DNA of 64,000 nucleotides from Fimbriimonadaceae bacterium (GTDB taxonomy: Bacteria; Armatimonadota; Fimbriimonadia; Fimbriimonadales; Fimbriimonadaceae), in assembly GCA_022843485.1 (NCBI GenBank), contig JALHNM010000008.1:35365-99364 (forward strand), given 5' to 3'. The notes under the pieces were generated by a model. It saw only the letters and a list, made by a program, of their open reading frames with translations. It made no database searches and was not told where the DNA came from. A program made the translations under genes and the position numbers. Below are positions 8,992 to 17,115 of the stretch, piece by piece; positions within the stretch are counted from its first letter, which is position 1; each line of letters starts with the position of its first letter.

Positions 8992-9253
8992 TCGTGTACC
9001 GTCTCGCACCCCGGCCGTTGCCTGCACGTGTCCCGTGAGACCTGAGCAAGCCTCAACCCTGCAAAGGTTGAGGCATCGAACCCTTTGAGGACTGAGGCAT
9101 CGAACAGCGAGTGGTGAGGCATCGAAACGCGACACCGCGAACGGTGGCTTGGGCGTTGCTTGGGAGCCTGGCCCGCCCCTAGCGCCGGAAAACTCCTTGG
9201 CGATTCTCGCGACAAGCGACGGATCGGTCGCTCCAATACGGTACTGTGGCGGG
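8992..9253. repeat. Intergenic repeat region with REP-like hairpin and half-sites
   Basis: A second perfect GCCTCAACC-N7-GGTTGAGGC unit sits at 9050-9074, 113 nt after the first. Three TGAGGCATCGAA half-sites follow at about 9069-9127. No gene is seen between hmgA (8871) and the next start (9254). The last bases hold a TACTGT box at 9242-9247, 6 nt before the ATG. Confidence 0.65.
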
Positions 9254-10888
9254 ATGCGCACCTCACTGAAGAAGCTGGCTTGGGTGACCCTCGCCGTTGC
9301 TTCAGCCACAGCCCCGGCCCTCGCCGACGAGTTCCGGTTCCGCGCGGACATGCCTGACTTCGACCAGCGACGGTCCGGATTGCCGAACAACGGCAACATG
9401 TACTGCGTCCCGACCAGCTTCGTCAACATTTGCGGCTACTTCCGGAACTACGGGATGCCGAACATGCTGGACGGCAGCAACCCGAACAGCCACAGCGAGA
9501 TGACGGGCCTCATCTTCCTCATGGGGTTCCTCATGGGAACCCACCCGGAGGATGGGACAAGGGGGTCATGGCCGACCGAGTTCGCTTGGGTCGACTCCAA
9601 GACGAGTAAGTTGGTGTTCATGGGGGCTTGGGGCCCTTCCAGCACATGGGGGTTCAACGCGGTCATGGGCCAGTTCCGTGGCGGGGCCCTCGTCCGCATC
9701 GGTTATGGCCGGTACACGAACGTGAACGGAACGTGGTTCCGCACCGGCGGCCATAGCGTGACGATGGGCGGATTCGGCATCCAAGGGTCGCAAAGGTACT
9801 TCCTCGTGACCGACCCGGCCCGTGACGACGGCGACAACACGAGGCAGAGCTCGTTCGTCTTCGAACAGAAGGACACGACCAACATCACCCTGAACACGGA
9901 CGACCACGGCCCGGTCACTCACGCCCGCTACACGTTCTGGACCGGGGACAGCGGAAACAGGCGCGCCATGGTCGACAGCATGACGAGCTTCATGCCGGTC
10001 TACGCGGGATGGCCGGCAGCGAACCAAGACGGGACGAACCTGAACATCCGGTTCCAGTACATGCCCCAACCGCCGACGATGGGGCAGTTCCCGACATCGT
10101 ACACAGTGACCACGACCGACTCCATCGTCGATTGGTGCTTCGACCCGAGCGAGTTCGGGCTTGTTCTCCTGAACACGGCGGGGCAGGTGAAGAAGGTCGA
10201 TATCGCCTCCGAGGCCGAGACCACGGTCCTCACGAGCGCAGCCGCGCGGCAGGTGGCGGTCGGCGGGCACGATCAGGACGTGTACGTCCTACGCGAGGGC
10301 ACGTTCTTCGACTCGGTGAGCCGGATCCCGAAAAACGGAGGCCGGCCCCAGTCGATCAACCTCCCGGGCAAGGCCGCCGCGATCGAGGTCGACGACCGAA
10401 CGGGAGGCGTCGTGGCCCTCGACTCCGACCTCCAGGGCGCGACCGCCTTCGACCGCGACTTCACGACGAGCCGCCGCGAGGCGTTCGTCCTGATTGCCCC
10501 GGCCCGGCCTACGGTGCGGATCGCGACCGGTCAGGGGCTCTTCGCGATCGACTCGGCGACCGGCAACTACATGATCGCCGAACAGGGCCAGCAGGAATGG
10601 ACGACCTTGGCACGGCAAGGGAACCGCAGGGTTGGCCGGACGGTGAGGGTGAAGGTCGTTGGGGGGATCCAGCGTTTGATGGCCGGTCCGCAGAACACGG
10701 TATTTGTCCAGGACGGGAACGAGCGTCTCCAAACGTTCCACCCCAACGGCGTCACGAAAGCCACCGAGTTCACCGCGTTCCAGGCCGCTGGGCCCGTCCG
10801 CATCCCGAAAAGCTTCACGGCCGTGCGCCCAGGCGAGATGACGAACCAGGGCTGGATCAACGTCCTCCCCGACGGGAACAACCCCTAG
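9254..10888 (+). CDS. Secreted protein with a C39-like papain-fold domain and a propeller-like tail
   Basis: The 544-aa product has a Sec signal (MRTSLKKLAWVTLAVA...ALA). The N-terminal half shows NMYCVPTSFVNICGYF, a Cys-x-Pro-Thr motif at residue 51, and later GGHSVTMGGFG and LVTDPARDD. These look like the Cys and His of a C39-like cysteine peptidase fold. After about residue 270 it becomes beta-rich (repeats such as VDWCFDPSEFGLVLLNTAG and VAVGGHDQDVYVLREG), consistent with a partial beta-propeller. The start is the ATG at 9254, chosen because the signal begins there. The same frame is open further upstream, but that part is repeat-derived. Whether it is an active peptidase is unknown. Confidence 0.75.
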   Translation: MRTSLKKLAWVTLAVASATAPALADEFRFRADMPDFDQRRSGLPNNGNMYCVPTSFVNICGYFRNYGMPNMLDGSNPNSHSEMTGLIFLMGFLMGTHPEDGTRGSWPTEFAWVDSKTSKLVFMGAWGPSSTWGFNAVMGQFRGGALVRIGYGRYTNVNGTWFRTGGHSVTMGGFGIQGSQRYFLVTDPARDDGDNTRQSSFVFEQKDTTNITLNTDDHGPVTHARYTFWTGDSGNRRAMVDSMTSFMPVYAGWPAANQDGTNLNIRFQYMPQPPTMGQFPTSYTVTTTDSIVDWCFDPSEFGLVLLNTAGQVKKVDIASEAETTVLTSAAARQVAVGGHDQDVYVLREGTFFDSVSRIPKNGGRPQSINLPGKAAAIEVDDRTGGVVALDSDLQGATAFDRDFTTSRREAFVLIAPARPTVRIATGQGLFAIDSATGNYMIAEQGQQEWTTLARQGNRRVGRTVRVKVVGGIQRLMAGPQNTVFVQDGNERLQTFHPNGVTKATEFTAFQAAGPVRIPKSFTAVRPGEMTNQGWINVLPDGNNP

Positions 10889-10952
10889 GAGGCAGCGGGA
10901 GATCCATCCTGGGCGGCGGGTGGCCGGGTTGAGCGGGAGGGATCGTGCCCGC

Positions 10953-11069
10953 TCAGCCCGGTTCGCACGGAACACTCGAACCCTCGGTGCTGCGAGTGTT
11001 CGAGGCCCTGCCTATGGCCCTGGTCTCAGCCGAGTCACCCGGCCACGGGCAGGGCCACAACCGGGCCAA
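10953..11069 (+). repeat. Dispersed repeat R2, copy 1
   Basis: Ordered words (GCCCGGTTC, CTATGGCCCTG, GAGTCAC, then GGGCCA.AAC..GGCCA.CCGC) are shared with 11551-11674. An internal GAACACTCG/CGAGTGTTC arm pair is present in this copy. Confidence 0.55.
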
Positions 11070-11079
11070 CCGCCTGCCC

Positions 11080-11496
11080 CTACGCCCCTCTTGCCCCAAG
11101 TCTTCCTGGCCGAAGCTCGGACGCCCCGCCAGGGTCGAGAGTCGTTCGATACACGGTTATGTCGAGCTTGACTCGATACTGCGCTAATCGGGCGAGAAGG
11201 GACGGACTCAAGGAGACCACCATCGTTTCGTCGTTCTCTACGAACCCGAGGTCAAGGACGCGTCGCGAGCACTTGTTCCATAGGGCTAGGTAGCGAGGCT
11301 CTAGGGTGTCCAGCGCGCGGATTATCTTCTCGATGGCAGTCAACGGCCTCTTGTACTCTCGAAGTGTTTGAAGATACCAGCGGCCGGCCGGCTGGTTAGC
11401 GATCAGCGCCAGGCCCTGGCGTTCGAGTCTCTCCGACAGCGGCGAAAGGTTCGACCTAGAGTACAGGTATAGGTCCGTTATGGCGGGGTGTCGCAT
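11080..11496 (-). CDS. DUF4279-like protein
   Basis: This is a 138-aa soluble protein. The order DLYLYSRSNLSPLSERL, AGRWYLQT, then a helix (AIEKIIRALDTLEPRYLALW), VVSLSPSLLARLAQYRV and KLDITVY matches the DUF4279 layout as I recall it: short strand, W strand, helix, LSPELL..LA helix, L.I.VY strand. Function is unknown for that family. GC content is lower than in the neighbours, and it lies between two copies of the R2 repeat, so it may have come in as an accessory gene. The C-terminus runs into repeat-like sequence and its true end is the stop at 11080. The start ATG at 11496 is the only one giving the first strand. Confidence 0.65.
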   Translation of the reverse strand: MRHPAITDLYLYSRSNLSPLSERLERQGLALIANQPAGRWYLQTLREYKRPLTAIEKIIRALDTLEPRYLALWNKCSRRVLDLGFVENDETMVVSLSPSLLARLAQYRVKLDITVYRTTLDPGGASELRPGRLGARGA

Positions 11497-11550
11497 CGCT
11501 CAAAAGAATGCCCTATGCGGCCGGGTGACCGTTGAGCAAGATGGATTGTG

Positions 11551-11674
11551 CCTGTGCAGCCCGGTTCTCTGGGAGTCGCAACTCACGTGGCCGCATGTGC
11601 GCGAGCCCCGGGCTATGGCCCTGAACCCAGCAGAGTCACGCCGCGGCGGGCCGGGCCATAACTAGGCCAGCCGC
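11551..11674 (+). repeat. Dispersed repeat R2, copy 2
   Basis: It shares ordered words with 10953-11069 at similar spacing. The two copies flank the DUF4279-like gene in the same orientation, about 600 nt apart. Confidence 0.55.
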
Positions 11675-11840
11675 TGCGAACTGCGAGTGCGAGAACACAA
11701 ACGCACAGGGGCCGCCCGTCACGTTCTTCCGAAGTTTAGGCCGAAGGGCTCGCTGCCTGAAGCGACTCCATAAGCTTAAAGAAGCCGGAATCGACATGAA
11801 GGGTACGCCGTTTGAATCTCCAGCCGAGTTCTGTCTTTCA

Positions 11841-11936
11841 TCAACCCCCGGGGGGTTGAGGCTCTGGCGGACTACTCGGAGTTTCAAAGGGCTGGCTGGC
11901 GAGGCTCCGTAGCCTCGACCTTGCAAGGGTTGAGGC
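11841..11936 (+). repeat. Composite hairpin element, copy 1
   Basis: The layout is a TCAACCCCC/GGGGGTTGA hairpin (11841-11859), then a 29-nt core starting AAAGGGCTGG (11886-11914) that is identical to 13041-13069, then GCCTCGACC-N7-GGTTGAGGC (11912-11936). Confidence 0.75.
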
Positions 11937-12162
11937 ACTATAGAGGCCTCTCGGGAGGTTCGAGGCTCGCCGGGAGCCAGGGGACGGGGCGGCCGAGGTC
12001 GGCGGTGGAGTTCGATTCGGTGCGGGCACCGTTGGAGCAGGTTGTCGTGGTGGAGACCATCACGGGGCGGCCGGCGCTCCCTCCGCTTCGGCTGCCCTCC
12101 CGGCTGTCTAGTGGGGGGGTCGATGCCTCGGCACAAGCCGTGCCGAGGCATCTCCGTAGCGC

Positions 12163-12756
12163 CTAGGCCTTGCGCTTGCGGCTCAGGAACGCGGCGAGGC
12201 CGACGGCCGCACCGATGAGCGTCGCCGGCTCCGGAACGATGTTGATGTTGTCGAACTGGAAGGTGTTGCTCGGGTCGTCCTGGAAGTCCATGCTGACGAT
12301 GTTCGTCATCAGGCTGAGCGAATAGGTCTTGAGGACGTTGCTCGGGTTGAGCCGGACGCTCTCCGTCACCTGGGTGTTGTCCGCGCGCCTGCCGACGAAC
12401 GTCACGGTCTGGTTAGGACCCCCCAGGAAGACGTCGGCCATGTCGATCGACAAGACGTCGAACGCACCGCCGCCGACCTTGGTCATCGTCATCGAGCCGT
12501 CGAAGTAGTTCGCGAAGATCGCGACCGTGCCGGTATAGAACCCGGGAAAGCCGGAGGTCCAGGAGGCGATCGCCTGCGGGTCACCGGGGTGGACGGTCTC
12601 GGTGAACTTGAAGCCACGGGAGGTGACATTGTCGCCGTACAGCGTGAAGCCGCCGGTGCCGTTGTTGTTCAGGTCCTCGAAGTCCACGAGCTGGGCGCTC
12701 GCGATGATCGGGGCGCAAAGCGCCGTCATGGTGGCAAGAAGGGTTAAGCTCTTCAT
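12163..12756 (-). CDS. PEP-CTERM surface protein
   Basis: This 197-aa secreted protein has an N-terminal signal (MKSLTLLATMTALCAPIIASAQ) and a C-terminal sorting signal: VPEPATLIG, a hydrophobic helix (AAVGLAAFL) and a basic end (SRKRKA). PEP-CTERM proteins are cut by an exosortase and displayed on or shed from the surface. The middle is a beta-sandwich with VDFEDLNNNGTGG and FQFDNINIVPEP, the usual carbohydrate-binding-like arrangement in this class. I choose ATG 12756, which has GGAGAGAG upstream, over an in-frame start 39 nt earlier because the signal peptide begins there. No exosortase is in view. Confidence 0.85.
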   Translation of the reverse strand: MKSLTLLATMTALCAPIIASAQLVDFEDLNNNGTGGFTLYGDNVTSRGFKFTETVHPGDPQAIASWTSGFPGFYTGTVAIFANYFDGSMTMTKVGGGAFDVLSIDMADVFLGGPNQTVTFVGRRADNTQVTESVRLNPSNVLKTYSLSLMTNIVSMDFQDDPSNTFQFDNINIVPEPATLIGAAVGLAAFLSRKRKA

Positions 12757-13165
12757 CTCTCTCCAGGTGGCGACAAGACACGCCGTACAGATCATATCAC
12801 ACTTTTATAGCCGAGGGATGACGATCGTCTAGAGTTCAGGTAAAATTCCGTTCCGTAACCCTGTACTTCGCCTTGTCACAGCCTAGTGGAATTACGGTGG
12901 AGGCGCCGCCCCCCAGTCTCAAGCGACCGACCGCACGGCCACCCGATGACCTGCGCCTCAGTGGGAGTCAGCAAGCGTTTCATGCCTTTCACGCCTCAAC
13001 CTTCGAGGGGTTGAGGCAATCGCGGTCTATCCCGACTTTGAAAGGGCTGGCTGGCGAGGCTCCGTAGCCCCAAGCCTGCGAGGGTTGAGGCATGAAACCC
13101 GCCCCAGCGCCTCTTCGACCAACTCGAGCAGGGACGCGCGGCTTTCGGTGATGCCAGACTAGATC
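12757..13165. other. Intergenic region with composite hairpin element
   Basis: Apart from the element at 12993-13091, this stretch holds an AT-richer segment (12790-12850) that may be the promoter of the PEP-CTERM gene. No coding signal is seen. Confidence 0.5.
12993..13091 (+). repeat. Composite hairpin element, copy 2
   Basis: GCCTCAACC-N7-GGTTGAGGC (12993-13017) comes first, then the same 29-nt core (13041-13069) as in copy 1, then a unit with a decayed left arm and an intact GGTTGAGGC (13067-13091). It is followed by CATGAAACCC. Confidence 0.78.
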
Positions 13166-14437
13166 GTGATTCCCGCGTCCTTGTTGATCGCCGCCTTGGC
13201 GGGTCAAGAACCGAAGCCGTTGACCGCCGTGGACCTTCAGGGGCTCACGGCCCAGGTCACGTCACAAGACGACATCGGGCCGTTCGCCAAGGCCCTGGTG
13301 AGGCGGTCGGTCGGCGACGCCCGGATCGTCATGCTCGGCGAACTCACCCACGGCGACGGGACATCGTTCGCGCTCAAGACGAGCCTCGTCAAGTTCCTGC
13401 ACGCCGAAATGGGGTTCGACGTGCTGGTTTGGGAGTCCGGCTTCTTCGACTGCGCCGAGATGGACCGCGAGCTTGGTGGGGACAAGCCCATCGGCGAGGT
13501 CGCGAGGCTTGGCGTGTTCGACCATTGGAGCCACGCCGCCGAGTCGCTCCCGGTCTTCGAGTACGCCCGCTCGTCCCAGGGCTCGAACCGTCCCCTCCGG
13601 ATGGCCGGTTTCGACATCCAGCCTTCGGGCACAGCCTCGAACTGGATGCTGCCCGAGATGATCGGGTGGTTCGGCGACCGGATGAGCCCGAGGGGCCGGA
13701 AGGAGGTCGACGCCCTGCTCGAATCCGTCCGGACGGCGACGCCGGAGACGTTTCAAGCCGCCTACGCCAAGGCGTACCGGATCCCCGACATCTTGCGCCG
13801 CGAGTACGACCGGCAGAGGTGCACGCTTGATCGAGAATGGGGCAAGGAGTCTGCGTTCCGGGTGCAGGCCCTTCGTGTCGGCTCAAGGTACGGGGCGATG
13901 CTGAAGCTCGCGGGCGCGGGAACGCAGGCCTTCGCGTCGAGCTACAACCACCGGGAACGGGCGAACGCAGACAACCTGACTTGGCTCGCCAACGAGCGGT
14001 TTCGGGGCAAGAAGCTCATCGTTTGGGCGCACAACGTCCACATTCTCAAGGGTCTGCCGGGTTCCGGCGACCGTTCCCAGCCCCGAAAAGGCACGACCGA
14101 GCTCGACTCGACGGGCCGTATCCTCGCCGAACGCCTTGGAGACAACGTGCGGTCGATCGGTGTGGTCGCCCTGGGGGGCCGGTGGTCGTGGCGAGGCGGC
14201 GATCCGATCGAGTTCGCCCCGGCTGAGCCGGACGCGCTCGAGGCCGCGCTGGCGTCTCATTTCCCGGGCCTCGGGTTCGTCGATCTGCGGTCGGCCCCGA
14301 CCGGCCACACTTTGCGCAGACCTTGGAAGGCCGTCATCGACCGGCAGAACCCGTTCACGGTCCAGACAGTCTGGCCGGACGGCTTCGACGGGTTGCTGTT
14401 CGTGCGCGAGATGCGCCCGCGGACTCAGCTTCCCTAG
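13166..14437 (+). CDS. Erythromycin esterase-family protein
   Basis: This is a 423-aa protein of the Ere/succinoglycan-biosynthesis-like hydrolase family. Motifs in order: VMLGELTHGDG (His about 62), VLVWESGFF (Glu about 90), LRMAGFDIQPSG, NHRERANADN and IVWAHNVHILKG. These correspond to the active-site His and Glu residues of Ere enzymes. An N-terminal stretch (IPASLLIAALAG) could be a short signal. Start GTG 13166 follows an AGACTAGAT stretch and no Shine-Dalgarno. Family members range from macrolide esterases to proteins of unknown substrate, so resistance should not be assumed. It stands alone and is convergent with the next gene. Confidence 0.85.
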   Translation: MIPASLLIAALAGQEPKPLTAVDLQGLTAQVTSQDDIGPFAKALVRRSVGDARIVMLGELTHGDGTSFALKTSLVKFLHAEMGFDVLVWESGFFDCAEMDRELGGDKPIGEVARLGVFDHWSHAAESLPVFEYARSSQGSNRPLRMAGFDIQPSGTASNWMLPEMIGWFGDRMSPRGRKEVDALLESVRTATPETFQAAYAKAYRIPDILRREYDRQRCTLDREWGKESAFRVQALRVGSRYGAMLKLAGAGTQAFASSYNHRERANADNLTWLANERFRGKKLIVWAHNVHILKGLPGSGDRSQPRKGTTELDSTGRILAERLGDNVRSIGVVALGGRWSWRGGDPIEFAPAEPDALEAALASHFPGLGFVDLRSAPTGHTLRRPWKAVIDRQNPFTVQTVWPDGFDGLLFVREMRPRTQLP

Positions 14438-14441
14438 CCGT

Positions 14442-14549
14442 TCACTCCATCCAGTGGACCTTCTCGTCGCCGAGCAGGCATTGGATGTAGTTCAACTGGC
14501 CGTCGTGGTACCAAAGGTGGCTCACTGCGATGTGGGCGATGATGATCAG
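14442..14549 (-). pseudogene. C-terminal fragment of a DinB-family protein
   Basis: The minus-strand frame ending at TGA 14442-14444 reads LIIIAHIAVSHLWYHDGQ, then LNYIQCLLGDEKVHW. This is a typical DinB/DUF664 C-terminus with its last metal-ligand His in H..YHDGQ. Upstream the frame turns into proline/arginine-rich sequence unlike the family, and no start or helical bundle is visible. The rest of the gene appears lost or frameshifted. The fragment sits between two other genes and is unlikely to be functional alone. Confidence 0.55.
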
Positions 14550-14657
14550 CGGCGTAGGCGGGGTCGGGTGGCCTGGCCCCGTCGCTGCGGCGACAGGCCA
14601 AGATCCGCAGACTCTTGACCACGCTCTCTGCCCTCCGGGCCAGACCGGGCCGCCAGT

Positions 14658-15185
14658 CTAGGGACCGTGCTTCTTGGAGATGCGCTTCAGGGTGCCCCTT
14701 TGGACGTCCGTCACGACGTGCGACGAGACTCCGCCCGGGCCGGGCTCGCTGAAGGTGAACGAAGTGAGTTGGTAGATGACCTTGTCGCCTTCGCGCCACA
14801 TGTCGAGCGAGACGTTCTGCACCCCGATGCCGAAAATCGACGTGAAGCGGTCGGCCATCCACTGCGAGGCGAGCAGCACGCCGCCACCCTCGTTGATCTG
14901 CCACTTGCCGAGCGCGGGGTCGACCGGCTCCAGGACATAAGGCCGGACCGGCTGTTGGCCGTACTTGAGCTCGAACGTGTAGGTTTGTGGCTCTTCTAGC
15001 TTCTCAATGCGAAGCGACATGGGGAGCTTTAGGTAGTCGGGCTGGCCCGGCCGCGAAAACACCAGGTCGCCGATCCAACGCCCCTCGAAGTCTCCGGGAA
15101 AGCTGGCTGAGACCGACTGGACGGGCGGCTGTGCACCGGTCAAGGCGGAAGAGGCCAGAAGCGTGGCGAGGAGGGGCAAAGTCAT
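14658..15185 (-). CDS. Secreted beta-rich protein of unknown function
   Basis: The 175-aa product begins MTLPLLATLLASSALTGAQ, a clear Sec signal. The mature part shows FEGRWIGDLVFSRPGQPDY, LEEPQTYTFELKYG, GKWQINEGGG and TFSEPGPGGVSSHVVTDV, alternating strands like a lipocalin or DUF1579-type barrel. I choose ATG 15185 rather than an upstream start because the signal begins there and a TACACT box ends 6 nt before it. It has no cysteine pair or lipobox. No neighbour suggests a pathway. Confidence 0.7.
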   Translation of the reverse strand: MTLPLLATLLASSALTGAQPPVQSVSASFPGDFEGRWIGDLVFSRPGQPDYLKLPMSLRIEKLEEPQTYTFELKYGQQPVRPYVLEPVDPALGKWQINEGGGVLLASQWMADRFTSIFGIGVQNVSLDMWREGDKVIYQLTSFTFSEPGPGGVSSHVVTDVQRGTLKRISKKHGP

Positions 15186-15191
15186 TGCTGC

Positions 15192-15197
15192 AGTGTA
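15192..15197 (-). promoter_or_regulatory. -10-like box (TACACT), leaderless spacing
   Basis: TACACT on the minus strand ends 6 nt before the ATG at 15185. Confidence 0.4.
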
Positions 15198-15328
15198 GCC
15201 CATCCGGCAAGGGCGGCGCGGGCGTCGACTCCGGTCGTGGTCGTCATGACGGTCAGAGTGTGGCACAGGGAAAGTGCAACGCAGACCGGCTGGCCACCCA
15301 CGCTTGTGAGGACGTGAGTCAGGAGTGG

Positions 15329-15793
15329 CTACGGCTGGCCTTCGGATCCGTCAAGGTCTGCTTTCAAGTAGAGGGACTGAGTGGCAAAGTCGATGACCGC
15401 CTGATGCCCGTCGAACACATCGACTCCAAGGATCATATCGACCTCTGACGAGCCGTGGGCTTGGAGGTGTTCGTTGATGCTCCCAAAGTCCATGCCGACC
15501 AACTGGCCGAGCCGTGGAACGACCGGTCCGACTTCGAGGATCGCTCCTTCAATGAGGAACTGGTCCAGAGCTCCACCAGCCCCGCCTCCGGCGATGTCGA
15601 CATTGGAAAAGGCGAGCCCAAGCTCCTCGACGAGCGACATCGAGACGCACGTACAAGAAGCACCGGTATCGACGAGCAACTCTACCTGCCGACCGTTCAA
15701 CGAGCCTTTCGTGTGGAAGTGCCCGACGGCGCTTCTTGCCAGCGGCACCCGCTGGTAGCCATGATGGTGCAGAAAAGTGGAAAGCTCGCTCAC
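15329..15793 (-). CDS. Retropepsin-like aspartic protease
   Basis: This 154-aa single-domain protein has VELLVDTGASCTCVS (catalytic Asp at about 42), the second-strand motif LGLAFSNVDIAGGGAGG and the late ILGVDVFDGHQAVIDF segment with hydrophobic-hydrophobic-Gly. These are the clan AA retropepsin-like features found in bacterial PerP/SpoIIGA-type and DUF1398-like proteases. There is no signal peptide or transmembrane helix, so it is probably cytoplasmic and acts as a homodimer. Start GTG 15793 has GGAG about 8 nt upstream. Its substrate is unknown. Confidence 0.8.
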   Translation of the reverse strand: MSELSTFLHHHGYQRVPLARSAVGHFHTKGSLNGRQVELLVDTGASCTCVSMSLVEELGLAFSNVDIAGGGAGGALDQFLIEGAILEVGPVVPRLGQLVGMDFGSINEHLQAHGSSEVDMILGVDVFDGHQAVIDFATQSLYLKADLDGSEGQP

Positions 15794-15891
15794 CGGGACT
15801 CCAGGTTCCTTGGGCCGCGATCTTACCTTTCATCCTAGACCTCAGGGGCACTCGCAGCACAGCTCGCAGAGGTCGGAACTGACCGTGCCGA

Positions 15892-16794
15892 TCACGAGCG
15901 CCCCAACGCTTCGTCGACTGATTCCAGGAGCGTGCTCCGGAGGGACTCGAACGTGACGTCGGGGCGGCCGAGCGCGGCGTAGGGGCCGGCCCACTCGGGG
16001 AGGTTGGCCATCGGCCGCCGGGCCGCGCGGAGATCCCAAGTGACGAGGTCGTCGAGCGGCATGGGACGCAGCTCGAGGTAGCGGCGGGTGAAGGCCTCCA
16101 TCGCCTCGCGCCCCAGGATCCAGCGGACGTCGAGGCGGCTGATCGCGAGGTCCGCGAGGGCGGGGCCGGTGAGGGCGTTCTCCCAGTCGATGACCCCGGT
16201 GAGCCGCTCGCCCTGCCAGAGCCAGTTGCCCGGCCAGAAGTCGCCGTGGCGGAAGACGGCCGGCTCCAGGCTCGGCGGGCTGAGGCGGGCCAGCGCCGCC
16301 ACCACCTCCGGCTCGCGGAGGTCCTCGTTGAGCGGGCCGTCCGTCGGGGTTTGGAGAGCCTTGGTCGCCATCAGCGCCCCGTCGGGCACGGGGACACTAT
16401 GGATCGCGGCCAGCATCGCCGCCGCCTCCGCCACGAACCCGTCGGGGTCGGCCGGGGCCGCGGTCGGGGCGCCCTCGAGGTATTCGAGCACCAGGAACCG
16501 GCCGTCCTCCGCCTCGCCCAGCCCGAGCACTTCCGGCGCCGACACGCCCCCCGCCCGCGCGATCCCGATGGCCCGGGCCTCGTAGGCGGCCGGGTCGGCG
16601 ATCAGGGTGCGGACGTAGGCGCTGGGGAACCGCACGACCACCCGCCGCCGCTCGCCCCCCGGCCCGGCGAGGTCGGCCAAGAACATCTCCGCCGACATCC
16701 CCCCAGCCATCGGCTCGAGCCCCATGAGCTCCCACCCCGGCATCGCCCGCCCGACCCCCTCCCGCGCCTCCCGCTCCCGCCCCACACCGCCCAT
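15892..16794 (-). CDS. Aminoglycoside phosphotransferase (APH)-fold kinase
   Basis: The 300-aa protein has the APH/choline-kinase fold: a beta N-lobe (VVVRFPSAYV), a hinge (RFLVLEYLEG), the Brenner motif in FRHGDFWPGNWLW (catalytic Asp and Asn) and the metal-binding Asp in GVIDWENALTGP. The family phosphorylates small hydroxyl substrates such as sugars, choline or antibiotics, and the substrate here cannot be read from sequence. Start ATG 16794 is chosen because the region upstream is repeat-derived arginine/glycine-rich sequence. No Shine-Dalgarno is obvious. Confidence 0.85.
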   Translation of the reverse strand: MGGVGREREAREGVGRAMPGWELMGLEPMAGGMSAEMFLADLAGPGGERRRVVVRFPSAYVRTLIADPAAYEARAIGIARAGGVSAPEVLGLGEAEDGRFLVLEYLEGAPTAAPADPDGFVAEAAAMLAAIHSVPVPDGALMATKALQTPTDGPLNEDLREPEVVAALARLSPPSLEPAVFRHGDFWPGNWLWQGERLTGVIDWENALTGPALADLAISRLDVRWILGREAMEAFTRRYLELRPMPLDDLVTWDLRAARRPMANLPEWAGPYAALGRPDVTFESLRSTLLESVDEALGRS

Positions 16795-17115
16795 CGTACC
16801 GACCCCCGACCCAGACACCTCCAAGGAGCGCGGGCCTCCCGGCCCGCCCCCCGGTCCGCGGGCCTCCTGGCCCGCAAGTACCGTGCCCATGCCAGGGGAG
16901 GCCCTGGGGCAGGACGCGCCAGAGCCCACGTCCGGGACGGACGTGCCACGACCGGGCGGGTGGCCCGGCCTGACCCGTAGGGCAGGCCGGGAGCAGGGAC
17001 CCCTCCGGCCACGCGCTCCGGTCCTCTGCTGGGCTATCCCCCATGGACGAGGCGCCCGCGGTGGCAGTCGGCGACCCACGAAGCCCCGCCGGTCGGCTGG
17101 GGCTGACCCCCGCTG
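16795..17115. repeat. Palindrome-rich intergenic region
   Basis: This 321-nt spacer is a chain of GC hairpins, including GGAGCGCGGGCC...GGCCCGC (near 16829, same arm as at 2901), CACGTCCG/CGGACGTG and a GGCCCGGCCTG/CAGGCCGGG pair. No gene is supported on either strand. Confidence 0.55.

Larger units (their letters stand above)
11497..12162. other. Intergenic region filled with repeats
   Basis: It holds R2 copy 2 (11551-11674) and a composite hairpin element (11841-11936). The rest, 11680-11840 and 11940-12162, shows no gene I can support. Confidence 0.6.
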
